This document shows, in pieces, positions 14,988 to 23,035 of a stretch of 27,682 nucleotides of DNA. Both the position numbers and the translations under genes were made by a program. Origin of the DNA: Saprospiraceae bacterium UBA6168 (GTDB lineage: Bacteria > Bacteroidota > Bacteroidia > Chitinophagales > Saprospiraceae); NCBI GenBank assembly GCA_002435785.1, contig DIUC01000043.1, positions 64,250-91,931 of the forward strand, read 5' to 3'. Each line of letters opens with the position of its first letter. Within the stretch, counting starts at the first letter, position 1. The notes below the pieces were generated by a model. The model worked only from the letters and a program-made list of their open reading frames with translations, was not told the DNA's origin and made no database searches.

Positions 14988-16067
14988 TTATTTGCAAATC
15001 AATGGAACCACCCTTTCCACCACGTCAAGATAAACCGTAGCCCTTACTTTTTGGAAGTCCTTGCAGGCTTCCTCCAATCGGTTCATGTTCATGTAAGCCT
15101 GGCCTCGCAGGTAGAGGAAATTGGCATTGTTCGGGAACATGGCGAGGGCCTCGGTCAGCTTGGCCACCCCTGCCTCCTCCATTCCCTCATTGTAAAGATC
15201 GCTGCCCTCATTTGCCAGTGCCGTGGCTTTTTCATACTTCGCTATGGCCTGTGGGCACCGGGCAGCATCGGGCCGGAAGCTCACGGAAATTTCCACGGAA
15301 GAGGGCACTTGTCGGCCTTTCCGCACGGCGGGTTTCCATTGGCCCCAGGTAGCGGTGGCGGTCTTTACCGCCTCCCAACGAAACTCGTTGCCGAGGTTCC
15401 AGTAGTCGCTGAGGTCCAGCACTTCCACATAGCCATCCGGCTCAGCCAGCAGGGTCATGTCCATCGTACCGATGACGCAACTGTCCTTGTAGCCCGCCGG
15501 GGATTTTAGGTTTTTTGCAAAAAACTGCTCCAGCGCCGCATCACCGCCATTGAAGGTCAAGGAGTCGTCCACCACGATGTACACCGTGTCCCGGTAATTG
15601 ACGATGACGAAATCAGCGGGTTCCTCCAGCTTGAACTTGATGGGAAAAGTGACCTGGGTACGCACCGTCTTACCTTTATCCTTACCGGGCGTCCATGCCA
15701 ACTTGGCCTGTTTTAGGGCTTCGTTCATGCCGCCCACCACCCGCATGGCCTCCTCGCCGCAGCCGCTGCCGGGGTCTTTTAATAAGGTTGCGTTGGAAAT
15801 ATAGCCGTCTTTTTCCACAACAAAACTGACCACAACGGTGCCCTCCACGTTGTTTTCTCGGGCTTCATTTGGGTAGTTGATGTTTTGGTTGACGAACATC
15901 AGCAAGGCCCGTTGGGCGCACTGGTTTTTTACGGCACTGGTGGTATCCAGCGCCTCACAGCCGGGGAAGCGTGGGGCTTCCTCTACGATTCGGTAGATGG
16001 TGGTGTCAATTTGGGAAAGCAGGGGAAAAGAAATTGCCAGAAGGCAGATGGTCAGAAGTTGCTTCAT
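14988..16067 (-). CDS. secreted TonB-C-domain protein with TPR-like C terminus
   Basis: A 359-residue protein. The start is ATG 16067 (MKQLLTICLLAIS); the upstream GTG at 16115 lies next to a promoter -7 box and is unlikely. Order: signal peptide (1-18, ending PLLSQ). Then a Bacteroidota-type VEEAPRFPGCE lead with a second Cys downstream, and a TonB_C domain (about 55-145: NYPNEARENNVEGTVVVSFVVEKDGYISNATLLKD... AWTPGKDKGKTVRTQVTFPIKF). A second, more divergent TonB_C-like segment follows (about 165-270: KSPAGYKDSC... WKPAVRKGRQVPSSVEISVSF). The C terminus has one or two TPR-like helix pairs (about 283-345: LANEGSDLYNEGMEEAGVAKLTEAL, FLYLRGQAYMNMNRLEEACKDF). There is no membrane anchor or proline spacer, so it is not a canonical TonB. 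It is probably periplasmic, with a role in protein contacts. Confidence 0.85.
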   Translation of the reverse strand: MKQLLTICLLAISFPLLSQIDTTIYRIVEEAPRFPGCEALDTTSAVKNQCAQRALLMFVNQNINYPNEARENNVEGTVVVSFVVEKDGYISNATLLKDPGSGCGEEAMRVVGGMNEALKQAKLAWTPGKDKGKTVRTQVTFPIKFKLEEPADFVIVNYRDTVYIVVDDSLTFNGGDAALEQFFAKNLKSPAGYKDSCVIGTMDMTLLAEPDGYVEVLDLSDYWNLGNEFRWEAVKTATATWGQWKPAVRKGRQVPSSVEISVSFRPDAARCPQAIAKYEKATALANEGSDLYNEGMEEAGVAKLTEALAMFPNNANFLYLRGQAYMNMNRLEEACKDFQKVRATVYLDVVERVVPLICK

Positions 16068-16103
16068 GTTTTTTTGATAAAGATTCATGGTGAATGTGGG
16101 TGG

Positions 16104-16111
16104 CAAAAGTA
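16104..16111 (-). promoter_or_regulatory. -7 box upstream of the 14988-16067 gene
   Basis: On the minus strand TACTTTTG (16111 to 16104) matches TAnnTTTG perfectly. Transcription would start near 16098 with a leader of about 30 nt. This supports the downstream ATG at 16067. No TTTG is visible at the -33 spacing. Confidence 0.4.
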
Positions 16112-16146
16112 CCAAACCTGCCCCAATTCCAGTGCCTCGCTTTTCC

Positions 16147-16177
16147 TTTGCTTAAATAGCTGATTATCATAGCCTTG
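16147..16177 (+). promoter_or_regulatory. candidate promoter of the DUF4153 gene
   Basis: TTTG (16147-16150) and TAGCCTTG (16170-16177) are 19 nt apart, the normal Bacteroidota -33/-7 spacing; the -7 box has one mismatch to TAnnTTTG. The start would be near 16183 with a leader of about 50 nt. Confidence 0.45.
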
Positions 16178-16235
16178 CAAAAACCCCAGAAACATTTGTA
16201 CATTTCGCCCTCATTTTCACCAAAACATTCAGCTA

Positions 16236-18032
16236 ATGAAGTTGCCATCCATTCCCTACCTCGCCGATGCGTTCCTGCAAGTAGTTCGCCGATTCCCGTT
16301 GGTTATGACTGCCACAGCCTTTGGGGTCGTTGTCTCCATGATATTGATAGAACGGGACAGCGGCACGGAGGGCGAGGCTTACATTAAGCTCTTGCTGCCC
16401 TGCTTGGTGGGATTGTCCACCCTGCTTTGTGCTGCAATCGTTTGTGAGCGTTGGCAATTGCGCTTCCCGTCTGCCTTGGCTGCCCACTTGGTAGCGCTGG
16501 GGTTGTTGGCCATCTATTATTTTTCCTTGAGGGCCATTCCCGACTTGGACGAAAGCACGACGCCCATCCGCTTCATTGGGCTTAACTTGGCGGCACACCT
16601 CGGCGTGGCCTTCATCCCATACCTCGACCGCTCTCCGGTGGAGGATTTTTGGGAATACAACAAGCGGCTATTCGGCAATTTCATGGTCGGTGCTTTTTAC
16701 AGCTTGGTGATTTTCGCTGGCCTTGGCTTTGCCATTTTGGCGGTAAACGAGCTTTTCAACCTCCATATTGACGGGAAAATTTACGCCCACCTGTTCGTGG
16801 TGATAGCAGGTTTTTTCAACACGGCCTATTTCCTTGCCCATTTCCCCAAGCGTTTTGATTTTGCCACAGAAAACGCTGAAAATCAGGAACTTGCAGAAAC
16901 GACCAACCTTTTCACCAGTCCCTTGAAGAACTTGACGAAGTTCATCCTGATACCGATTGTCGCCATCTATTTCCTGATTTTGTATGCCTTCTCGGCCAAG
17001 ATACTTTTGACTTGGGAACTGCCAGAAGGTTGGGTGGGGAAGCTTGTCTTGGGCTTTTCGGTGGCAGGTATTTTTACCTACTTGCTCAATTACTTGCTGG
17101 TCAAATATGACGATAGCATGGCTGTTAAAGGATTCCGCCGCTGGTTCTTCTTCGTCTTGTTGCCAATGGTGGTGCTGCTGTTCGTGGCCATTGGCCGCCG
17201 GATTAGCGACTACGGCGTGACGGAGTCGAGGTACGTGGTGGCCATAGCAGGGGTTTGGCTGCTGCTCATGTCCGTGTATTTCATTGCCTCCAAACGGGAC
17301 AATATCAAGTTCATTCCCATCAGCTTGGCTTTTTTCGCCTTGCTTACGGTGCTTGGGCCTTTCAGCGCATTCAAGGTTTCGGAGCGCAGCCAAATTGGGC
17401 GATTGAAGGCCATTTTTGAGAAGAACAACATGTTTGTGGACGGAAAATTGGTGGCCGCACAGGATACCATTAGTAGGCAGGATGCTGGTGAGATTGAATC
17501 GGCCATTGTCTATTTGCGGAGCAAGGAAAAATTGGATGAAGTGACGCCTTGGTTCGGCGTCCCAAAGGACAGCTTGGAGGATTGGCAGGGCGCTTACAAT
17601 ACCCTAAAGAAATTGGGCATCTCGACTGACCCGAATGTGGTGCCAAATACCTGCTATATTTACTTCGATAGGAATACTCCAAAGGCCATAGATGTGGCTG
17701 GGTATGACTTGCTCTACGTGGTTTATCTCTATGGGGACCAGACCCTTGCCAGCAATTTTTCAGGTTTCGATATTTCCAAAGGAGGCCATTCGCTCCAATA
17801 CTATGAGGCTGGGGAAAAAAGAGACAGCTTCGACCTCCTGCCCTACCTGCAGCGGCTGGAAGCAGGCGAGGCTTGCTCGAAACCGACGCAGGCAGACTCG
17901 ATGGCCATCTACGAGGCGACATCGGCTGCCTACCAGTTCAAACTGGTAACCGACAATTTGTCTTTTGAAAAAACGGGAAACTGGAAACTGAGGGAGTTGA
18001 CAGGAAAGATGTTGCTTCGCAAAAAGCAGTGA
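16236..18032 (+). CDS. DUF4153 domain-containing integral membrane protein
   Basis: A 598-residue protein of the DUF4153 family. The first 380 or so residues hold about ten to twelve hydrophobic segments, for example LVMTATAFGVVVSMILI, LPCLVGLSTLLCAAIV, LVALGLLAIYYFSL, FILIPIVAIYFLILYAFSA, FFFVLLPMVVLLFVAIG and YVVAIAGVWLLLMSVYFI. The family-typical stretch GFRRWFFFVLLPMVV..AIGRRISDYGVTESRY is clear. From about 390 onward the protein is soluble and mixed alpha/beta (RSQIGRLKAIFEKNNMFVDGKLV..., SAIVYLRSKEKLDEVTPWFG), followed by a C-terminal domain that may be periplasmic. Function of the family is unknown. The gene is monocistronic and divergent from the TonB-C protein. Confidence 0.92.
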   Translation: MKLPSIPYLADAFLQVVRRFPLVMTATAFGVVVSMILIERDSGTEGEAYIKLLLPCLVGLSTLLCAAIVCERWQLRFPSALAAHLVALGLLAIYYFSLRAIPDLDESTTPIRFIGLNLAAHLGVAFIPYLDRSPVEDFWEYNKRLFGNFMVGAFYSLVIFAGLGFAILAVNELFNLHIDGKIYAHLFVVIAGFFNTAYFLAHFPKRFDFATENAENQELAETTNLFTSPLKNLTKFILIPIVAIYFLILYAFSAKILLTWELPEGWVGKLVLGFSVAGIFTYLLNYLLVKYDDSMAVKGFRRWFFFVLLPMVVLLFVAIGRRISDYGVTESRYVVAIAGVWLLLMSVYFIASKRDNIKFIPISLAFFALLTVLGPFSAFKVSERSQIGRLKAIFEKNNMFVDGKLVAAQDTISRQDAGEIESAIVYLRSKEKLDEVTPWFGVPKDSLEDWQGAYNTLKKLGISTDPNVVPNTCYIYFDRNTPKAIDVAGYDLLYVVYLYGDQTLASNFSGFDISKGGHSLQYYEAGEKRDSFDLLPYLQRLEAGEACSKPTQADSMAIYEATSAAYQFKLVTDNLSFEKTGNWKLRELTGKMLLRKKQ

Positions 18033-18090
18033 CACAGAACAGCAAATCCTGGGGTCAAAATCCAACTTGTAAACAAAAAAGCAATTCAAA

Positions 18091-18270
18091 TCAGCAGTAG
18101 CCAACGTCGCTGTAATCATCCCAGAACAAGTCACGCGGCTGCTCGATGGCTGGGCCGTTTGATTGGTCTGGGGCTTGGATTTTGTCCTCCTTGGCGTTTG
18201 CTTTTTTTAAGTTTTGGGGCGCTTTTTCTTCACGCTCCTTCGTTCGGATAAGTTCAATAATCTTCTTCAT
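18091..18270 (-). CDS. 59-residue orphan peptide, charged N terminus and acidic/aromatic C terminus
   Basis: The ATG at 18270 is preferred over an in-frame GTG at 18279. The N-terminal two-thirds is Lys/Glu-rich and helical (MKKIIELIRTKEREEK...). The last 14 residues (RDLFWDDYSDVGYC) are acidic and aromatic and end in a single Cys. This leader-like/core-like split resembles precursors of modified peptides, but no modification enzyme, transporter or second copy is nearby, so that remains speculation. It could also be a small regulatory protein, or not expressed. No match to a named family is claimed. Confidence 0.5.
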   Translation of the reverse strand: MKKIIELIRTKEREEKAPQNLKKANAKEDKIQAPDQSNGPAIEQPRDLFWDDYSDVGYC

Positions 18271-18423
18271 GGGTAACACAATGGTTTTTCGACAGTCAAA
18301 ATGAATAGTGTTTCACGATGAATGCCTAATTAAATTATACTTTGCCAACATGGATTTTGTTGCGGATGTTCGTTAATAGGAGGGTTTTTTTCGCAATTCT
18401 GCCGATTATTTTTCATATCAAAT

Positions 18424-18431
18424 TAGCTTTG
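18424..18431 (+). promoter_or_regulatory. -7 box upstream of mgsA
   Basis: TAGCTTTG is a perfect TAnnTTTG box, identical to the rnpB box. The -33 partner is poor (TCTG at 18398-18401, 22-nt spacing). Transcription from here would give an mgsA leader of about 130 nt. Confidence 0.35.
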
Positions 18432-18570
18432 CCAGAACTGCTCAATTGCATCGCAAATTGCACCGAATAAATATTAAAGTCAAGCACTGAACAATTTCTT
18501 GAGGTGCACCCGTTATCGAAGGGGTTAATGGCAGCCGTAAAAGTTCCATTGACCCTAAAAATCGCAATTT

Positions 18571-18948
18571 ATGAACCTTGCACTGATTGCCCACGATGGG
18601 AAAAAACCAGAGATGGTCGCTTTTGCTCTTCAAAACAAAGCGATGCTGATGGGGGCTACGCTGTATGCCACCGGCACTACTGGCGGGCATATCGAACGGG
18701 CCGGCATAAACGTAGAGCGACTTTTGTCGGGGCCAAGAGGCGGCGATGCCCAAATAGCAGCCATGGTGGCCGAGGGCAAATTGGATGCCGTTATTTTCTT
18801 CCGAGACCCCCTCGACAAGCACCCCCATGAACCGGACGTCCAGATGCTGATGCGCCTGTGCGACGTTTACAACGTGCCCTTAGCTACCAACCCCGCAGCA
18901 GCAAACATGATGCTGGCTGGGCTAAAGGCATTCGCCAAAGCGCAATAA
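18571..18948 (+). CDS. mgsA: methylglyoxal synthase
   Basis: MgsA converts dihydroxyacetone phosphate to methylglyoxal and phosphate, a bypass that frees phosphate when sugar phosphates accumulate. The 125-residue length is slightly shorter than E. coli MgsA (152) because the termini are trimmed. Diagnostic motifs: IAHDGKK (6-12), ATGTTG (33-38, phosphate loop), SGPRGGDAQI (53-62) with catalytic Asp59 (E. coli Asp71), and FFRDPLDKHPHEPDV (76-90) with Asp79, His86 and Asp89 matching E. coli Asp91, His98 and Asp101. NVPLATNPAAA follows as expected. All catalytic residues are kept. It has no glyoxalase or glycolytic neighbour; the next gene starts 81 bp downstream on the same strand and could be cotranscribed. 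Confidence 0.97.
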   Translation: MNLALIAHDGKKPEMVAFALQNKAMLMGATLYATGTTGGHIERAGINVERLLSGPRGGDAQIAAMVAEGKLDAVIFFRDPLDKHPHEPDVQMLMRLCDVYNVPLATNPAAANMMLAGLKAFAKAQ

Positions 18949-19029
18949 TTTCCCTCAAAAGCCATTTTTTTTCCTGTACTTTTTAAAAAATCGCAGATTT
19001 TACTACCTTGTTGATAAATTTTCCATGCT

Positions 19030-22000
19030 ATGCACAAATCTCTTTTCATCCTGGTCCTGACTATCCTACTTTTAGGTTCTTCCTACGGTTTCTCACAAAC
19101 CTGTGATAACAAAATTGTGGAAGATAAAGTCGTTAGCGGAACGCAACTGATAAAAACGGTACCCGAAGTAATCATCGTTCGTGGCACTTACACCTACAGT
19201 GTTGACTTTCGGAATGAAAGGAATGGGCTGTTCGCCAGGGTTTACTCCAAAGGGGGCGAAATATTCAACCAAAATGACGAGCTGATTTTCATTGACGAAA
19301 AAAACAGCCGCCGCAGTTTTCGGTTTGTCGAAATGGGAGAAATGGCAAAAGATGGTGGCACACCGACCCACCAAAACACCTTGGCCATAGACCTTGCCTC
19401 CATGGAGTGGTTTTCCGAGAACGTGATGACCACCGTTTTCATCAAAAACAATGTGAAAAACCAGATGCTCAAGTTTACGGTCAACAGCAACCGGCAATCT
19501 GATTTTCAAAATATCGCCAAATGCTTTTTCCAAAAATTGGACAAGAGCATCTTGAAAGACAACCCACTAATGGCCAATGAGCGCCAAGTGACCGGAAACG
19601 ACCCCATCAGCCGGACCAGCGGCACCGGTGCGCCTATCTCGCAAACAAGCAGTGGTGTCAAGCGGGTCGCCGACATCAGCCAGCTCAACGACCAAGAATT
19701 GGCTGACCTCTACGACGAGCTACGCCGCACCAAGGATCGTGTCAGGCAAGAAATTGCCGCTGAAAACGACCGGCTTGAGAAGTTCAAAACTCAAATTCAG
19801 CAAGAAATTGCCAGTGCGAGAGAGTTGTCCCAAGCAGAAAAAACAAAATATGCACAAGAGGTGCTTGAAGCCCGCAAACGCTCACAGGCTGAAGTAGAAA
19901 CCGCCCAAAAGGAAAGTGCCGCAAATGTCATCGCATCAAAAGAAAAAGCCACCACTGAAGTCGAAAAAATCAACGCCAACGTGGGCGAAGCCCGACAGCG
20001 GGCAAACGAGGAAATACAAAAGGCCAAGCTGGAATCGGCAGAGCAGGTAGCCGCAGCAAGGGCCGCAGCCGCAGCAGAAATCAAAAAGACAAAAGACGCC
20101 ATGGAAATGGCCAAGTTACAGTATGCCGACGAAATTTCCTCGGCCCGGGACAACTCCGCAGCGGAGATGAAACGCATACAAGAAGAAACCCTCAACCAGG
20201 TGGAACAGGCTCGCAAGCAATCCAAAGTGGAGCGCGAGCGGACGACCGAAGAAGTTGTTGGCACCAAGCGAACCGCCGCCGACGAAATCCTGAAAACAAA
20301 GGAGGAGGCAGCAGCCGAAGTTGCGAAAGCAAGGGAAATGGCCGTCATCGAAAAGGAGCGGCTCGCCTTTGAAGTGGCGGAAAGCAGGCGAAAGGCAGCC
20401 CAGGACAAATCGCAAGTCCAAGAAAAAAATACTGCTGAGATGGCCGAAATGCAAGAAAACGTGGCTCGTCAAAAAGAAACGGCTGCTTTGGAGGTAACTG
20501 CCACCAAAAAGAAGGCAGCCGAAGAAATCCAGCAGACGCAGATGCAGGTGGCTGAAGAAAAGAGCCGTGCCGCCGAAGAAGTTGCGAAAGCAAAACAAGA
20601 AGCCGCCCTGCAAGTAGCGGCTGCCAAACAAGTGGCCGAGTCTGAAAAAATAAAATCCGCCGAGGCGGTCAAGGCAGCCAGGGACGAGGCCAACCGCCAA
20701 ATCGTGGAAATCGGGAAGCAGGAGGCTGAAAAAGTGGCTGCATCTCGTGCAAACGCAGAAGCAGAAAAGGCGAGGATTGTGCAGGAAATTGCAGAAGCAA
20801 AAAAACAGGCTGAGGCTGAAATCAAAAGGATTCAGCAAGAAGTGGTAGCAGCGGTAGAAGCTGCCAAGGCCAGTGAGGACAAGATTAAGCAGCAAGCAGC
20901 TCAAGAGGTGGTGGCTGCCAAGCAGCGTGCCACCGAGGAGATAACAAAAGCGCAAAAAACAGCCGCCCAAGAGGTGCAAGAAGCTCAAAAGCGGTCGGAC
21001 GAAGCCAAAAAAGATTATGCCTCCGATGTGGCCGGCGCACAGACTACCGCCACAGAACGCATCAAGCAAATACAGGATGAAGCTGCAAAGTCCGTTCAGG
21101 ATGCAAAGAGCCGGGAAAAGCAGGCCAAAGATATGACCGCCTCCGAAGTCGTGGCAGCTCGTGATAAAGCTGCTGCCGAAGTGGCCGCTGCCCAAGAAAA
21201 AGCGGCAAAAGACATTGGTGCAGCCAAGGAGCAAGCCGCATTGGCACAACAAAAATCTGCCAACGAAGTGGCGGAGGCAAAGCGGAACGCAACGGAAAAC
21301 ATTTCAAAAATTAGGCAGGAAGAGGCGGAGCAAGTGCGCTCGGCCCGTGAAAACGCTGCCACCGAACGACAAAAACTCGCTGGCGAGGTGGCAGCAGCCC
21401 GTGAAGCGTCAGCCCGTGAAATTGCCTTGGCACGGGAACAAACCGCCAACGAAATCAAGACTGCAAAAGAGACGGCCGCCAAACAAAAGGAAGCCTCTGC
21501 CCTGGAAGTGCTGGAGTCCCGGAAAGATGCTGCCGAAAAAATTGCGACAGCAAAAGAAACCGCTGCCAAGGAAGTGGCGTCCACACAAAAACAGGCCCAG
21601 GAGGCCATCGCTCAGGCGCAAACCGACAAGCAAACCAAACTCAAAGAGGTAGCGGCACAAATCGCAGAGGTGGAAGCCACCGCCCAAAAACAAATCACCC
21701 AAGCGCAGCAGCAGGCCAACGCCATGATTCAGCAGCAATCCAAATTGGTGGCTGAAGCAGAAGCGCAAGCAAAGGCAGACATGGAGGCCGCCCGTCAACA
21801 AGCAAAGGACGAAATCGCCAAATCACAAAGGGAAAGCACGGACAAGAAATCACAGTACAACAAGGAAATAGAGGACGCTCGCAAGCAATCATTAGAAGAA
21901 ATCAACACTGCCAAAAAGGAGGCCTCTGACGCCGTTTATGCCGCAAAACAGCAAGCCACCGACCAAGTGACAAAGGTCAAAGAAGACGTGGCTGCCCAAA

Positions 22001-22134
22001 TTGCCGAACAACGGAAATCGCTGGAAGCCGAAAAGACGCAAGTCACCTCTATGGAGCAAAGGAAGAAAGACCTCGAAGCACAAATCAAAAAGCTGGAAGA
22101 GGAATTGGCCAAGAAGAAAAATGGCTCGAACTGA
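19030..22134 (+). CDS. exported giant coiled-coil protein with 11-11-18 hydrophobic periodicity
   Basis: A 1034-residue protein. It has a signal peptide (1-22, GSSYGFSQ). A globular N-terminal domain follows (about 25-175), beta-rich, with a possible Cys25-Cys165 pair. A Ser/Thr/Gly/Pro linker (about 185-212) leads to about 790 residues of Ala/Glu/Lys/Gln-rich helix (about 220-1030) with no Cys, no Pro and very few aromatics. Hydrophobic anchors (Val/Ile/Met) recur at spacings of 11, 11 and 18. Between residues 329-489 and 587-827 this gives ten perfect 40-residue units; departures elsewhere are 29 or 51, i.e. plus or minus one 11-mer. The spacing indicates hendecads with one heptad per unit. 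The protein is probably a long periplasmic or surface rod. It ends KKKNGSN with no T9SS domain. I do not recognise a family beyond coiled coil. Confidence 0.9.
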   Translation: MHKSLFILVLTILLLGSSYGFSQTCDNKIVEDKVVSGTQLIKTVPEVIIVRGTYTYSVDFRNERNGLFARVYSKGGEIFNQNDELIFIDEKNSRRSFRFVEMGEMAKDGGTPTHQNTLAIDLASMEWFSENVMTTVFIKNNVKNQMLKFTVNSNRQSDFQNIAKCFFQKLDKSILKDNPLMANERQVTGNDPISRTSGTGAPISQTSSGVKRVADISQLNDQELADLYDELRRTKDRVRQEIAAENDRLEKFKTQIQQEIASARELSQAEKTKYAQEVLEARKRSQAEVETAQKESAANVIASKEKATTEVEKINANVGEARQRANEEIQKAKLESAEQVAAARAAAAAEIKKTKDAMEMAKLQYADEISSARDNSAAEMKRIQEETLNQVEQARKQSKVERERTTEEVVGTKRTAADEILKTKEEAAAEVAKAREMAVIEKERLAFEVAESRRKAAQDKSQVQEKNTAEMAEMQENVARQKETAALEVTATKKKAAEEIQQTQMQVAEEKSRAAEEVAKAKQEAALQVAAAKQVAESEKIKSAEAVKAARDEANRQIVEIGKQEAEKVAASRANAEAEKARIVQEIAEAKKQAEAEIKRIQQEVVAAVEAAKASEDKIKQQAAQEVVAAKQRATEEITKAQKTAAQEVQEAQKRSDEAKKDYASDVAGAQTTATERIKQIQDEAAKSVQDAKSREKQAKDMTASEVVAARDKAAAEVAAAQEKAAKDIGAAKEQAALAQQKSANEVAEAKRNATENISKIRQEEAEQVRSARENAATERQKLAGEVAAAREASAREIALAREQTANEIKTAKETAAKQKEASALEVLESRKDAAEKIATAKETAAKEVASTQKQAQEAIAQAQTDKQTKLKEVAAQIAEVEATAQKQITQAQQQANAMIQQQSKLVAEAEAQAKADMEAARQQAKDEIAKSQRESTDKKSQYNKEIEDARKQSLEEINTAKKEASDAVYAAKQQATDQVTKVKEDVAAQIAEQRKSLEAEKTQVTSMEQRKKDLEAQIKKLEEELAKKKNGSN
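20014..21510 (+). repeat. 40-residue (120-bp) super-repeat region of the coiled-coil gene
   Basis: Anchor residues after each 18-step lie at 329, 369, 409, 449, 489, then 518 and 547, then 587, 627, 667, 707, 747, 787 and 827. Each interval is 40 residues except 489-518 and 518-547, which are 29. The repeat is in periodicity and residue class, not in exact sequence: units share motifs such as A-K-E-x-A-A-x-E-V but differ at the DNA level. It is therefore an old repeat under structural selection rather than a recent tandem duplication. Confidence 0.85.
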
Positions 22135-22172
22135 TAGCAGCTTCACTGGCAGCTTGAAAAGCCCGTGGTTTA

Positions 22173-22208
22173 AAGTCGGGAAGGTTTTTGAACCTCCCCG
22201 ACTTTTTT
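22173..22208 (+). terminator. intrinsic terminator of the coiled-coil gene
   Basis: AAGTCGGGAAGGTT (22173-22186) pairs with AACCTCCCCGACTT (22191-22204), with a single A-C mismatch and the loop TTTG. Six T residues (22203-22208) overlap the end of the stem. It lies 38 bp past the stop codon. The minus-strand SDR gene ends 36 bp further on, and the hairpin may also slow transcription from that side. Confidence 0.85.
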
Positions 22209-22243
22209 GCGAAAAGACCCGTCGTTTTCAATTCGGCAGCCCA

Positions 22244-23035
22244 CTACGTGACCTTCGCCGTGCGGAGAAGATGGGTGAATAGCCTTGGGAAAAACCGTTT
22301 TACATAAACCCCAATCAACTCCCTTCCTCCAAAATGCAGCTCGTATTTCCCCTTCTCCACCGCTGAAACGACAGCCTTAGCCAATGCCTCCGGGCTTTTT
22401 CCGGCACGGGTGGCGTGATCCATAGAGCCTTGTGGCGAGCCATCTCCCGTGAGGGCATTTACGCTGACCTTTGTGGAAATAAATCCCGGGCACACCAGCG
22501 TGACCAAAACATTCTCCCGCCAAATCTCCGCCCGCAACGAGTCAAAAAAACCATGCAAACCATGCTTGGCCGCTGCATACGAGGAGCGCAATGGCGTACC
22601 AAACTTGCCAGTCAAGCTGGTGATGACCACAAAATGCCCTGCCTTCTGCTCCAAAAAATGCGGCAAAATGGCCTTGGTCAGTGCGATGGTGCCCAATAGG
22701 TTGACATTAACGAGCCGCTTGTCCACCTCGAACTTGGTGTCCTGTGCCAATGAACGCTGCGAAATGCCGCCATTGTTGACAAGCACATCCACCTTTCCCG
22801 CTTTCGCAAGTACCGACTGGACCACCCCAGGCAGTGAATCGTGGTCGCCAAGGTCAAGGGTTTGGATGACAGTATCTGGCCTTCCGCACGCATCGGCTAC
22901 CCGTTGTAGTTCCGCCTCATTGCGGGCCGAGAGCACCAGCCGAGCGCCTTCTTTGGCAAATTCGTGCGCCAATGCCTCCCCAATTCCGGAAGATGCGCCG
23001 GTAATCCAAACGGTCTTGTTTTCAAATTTTTTCAT
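22244..23035 (-). CDS. SDR family NAD(P)-dependent oxidoreductase
   Basis: A classical short-chain dehydrogenase/reductase of 263 residues. The cofactor motif TGASSGIG is at 12-19, NNGG at 87-90, and the catalytic tetrad is Asn112, Ser140, Tyr153 and Lys157 (SSYAAAKHG). PG follows at 183-184. SAR at 36-38, after the second beta strand, has a basic residue where NADP-preferring enzymes usually do, so NADPH is the likely cofactor. The C-terminal extension (RELIGVYVKRFFPRLFTHLLRTAKVT) is basic and amphipathic and resembles the membrane-associating tails of DHRS7/retinol-dehydrogenase-like bacterial SDRs. The substrate cannot be assigned. It is transcribed alone and converges with the coiled-coil gene. 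Confidence 0.93.
   Translation of the reverse strand: MKKFENKTVWITGASSGIGEALAHEFAKEGARLVLSARNEAELQRVADACGRPDTVIQTLDLGDHDSLPGVVQSVLAKAGKVDVLVNNGGISQRSLAQDTKFEVDKRLVNVNLLGTIALTKAILPHFLEQKAGHFVVITSLTGKFGTPLRSSYAAAKHGLHGFFDSLRAEIWRENVLVTLVCPGFISTKVSVNALTGDGSPQGSMDHATRAGKSPEALAKAVVSAVEKGKYELHFGGRELIGVYVKRFFPRLFTHLLRTAKVT

Noticed and set aside
20116..21252. 378-codon open frame antisense to the coiled-coil gene
   Set aside because: Its Leu/Phe/Cys/Gly-rich composition is the mirror of Lys/Glu/Ala codons on the other strand; the 11-11-18 pattern on the + strand shows which frame is selected.
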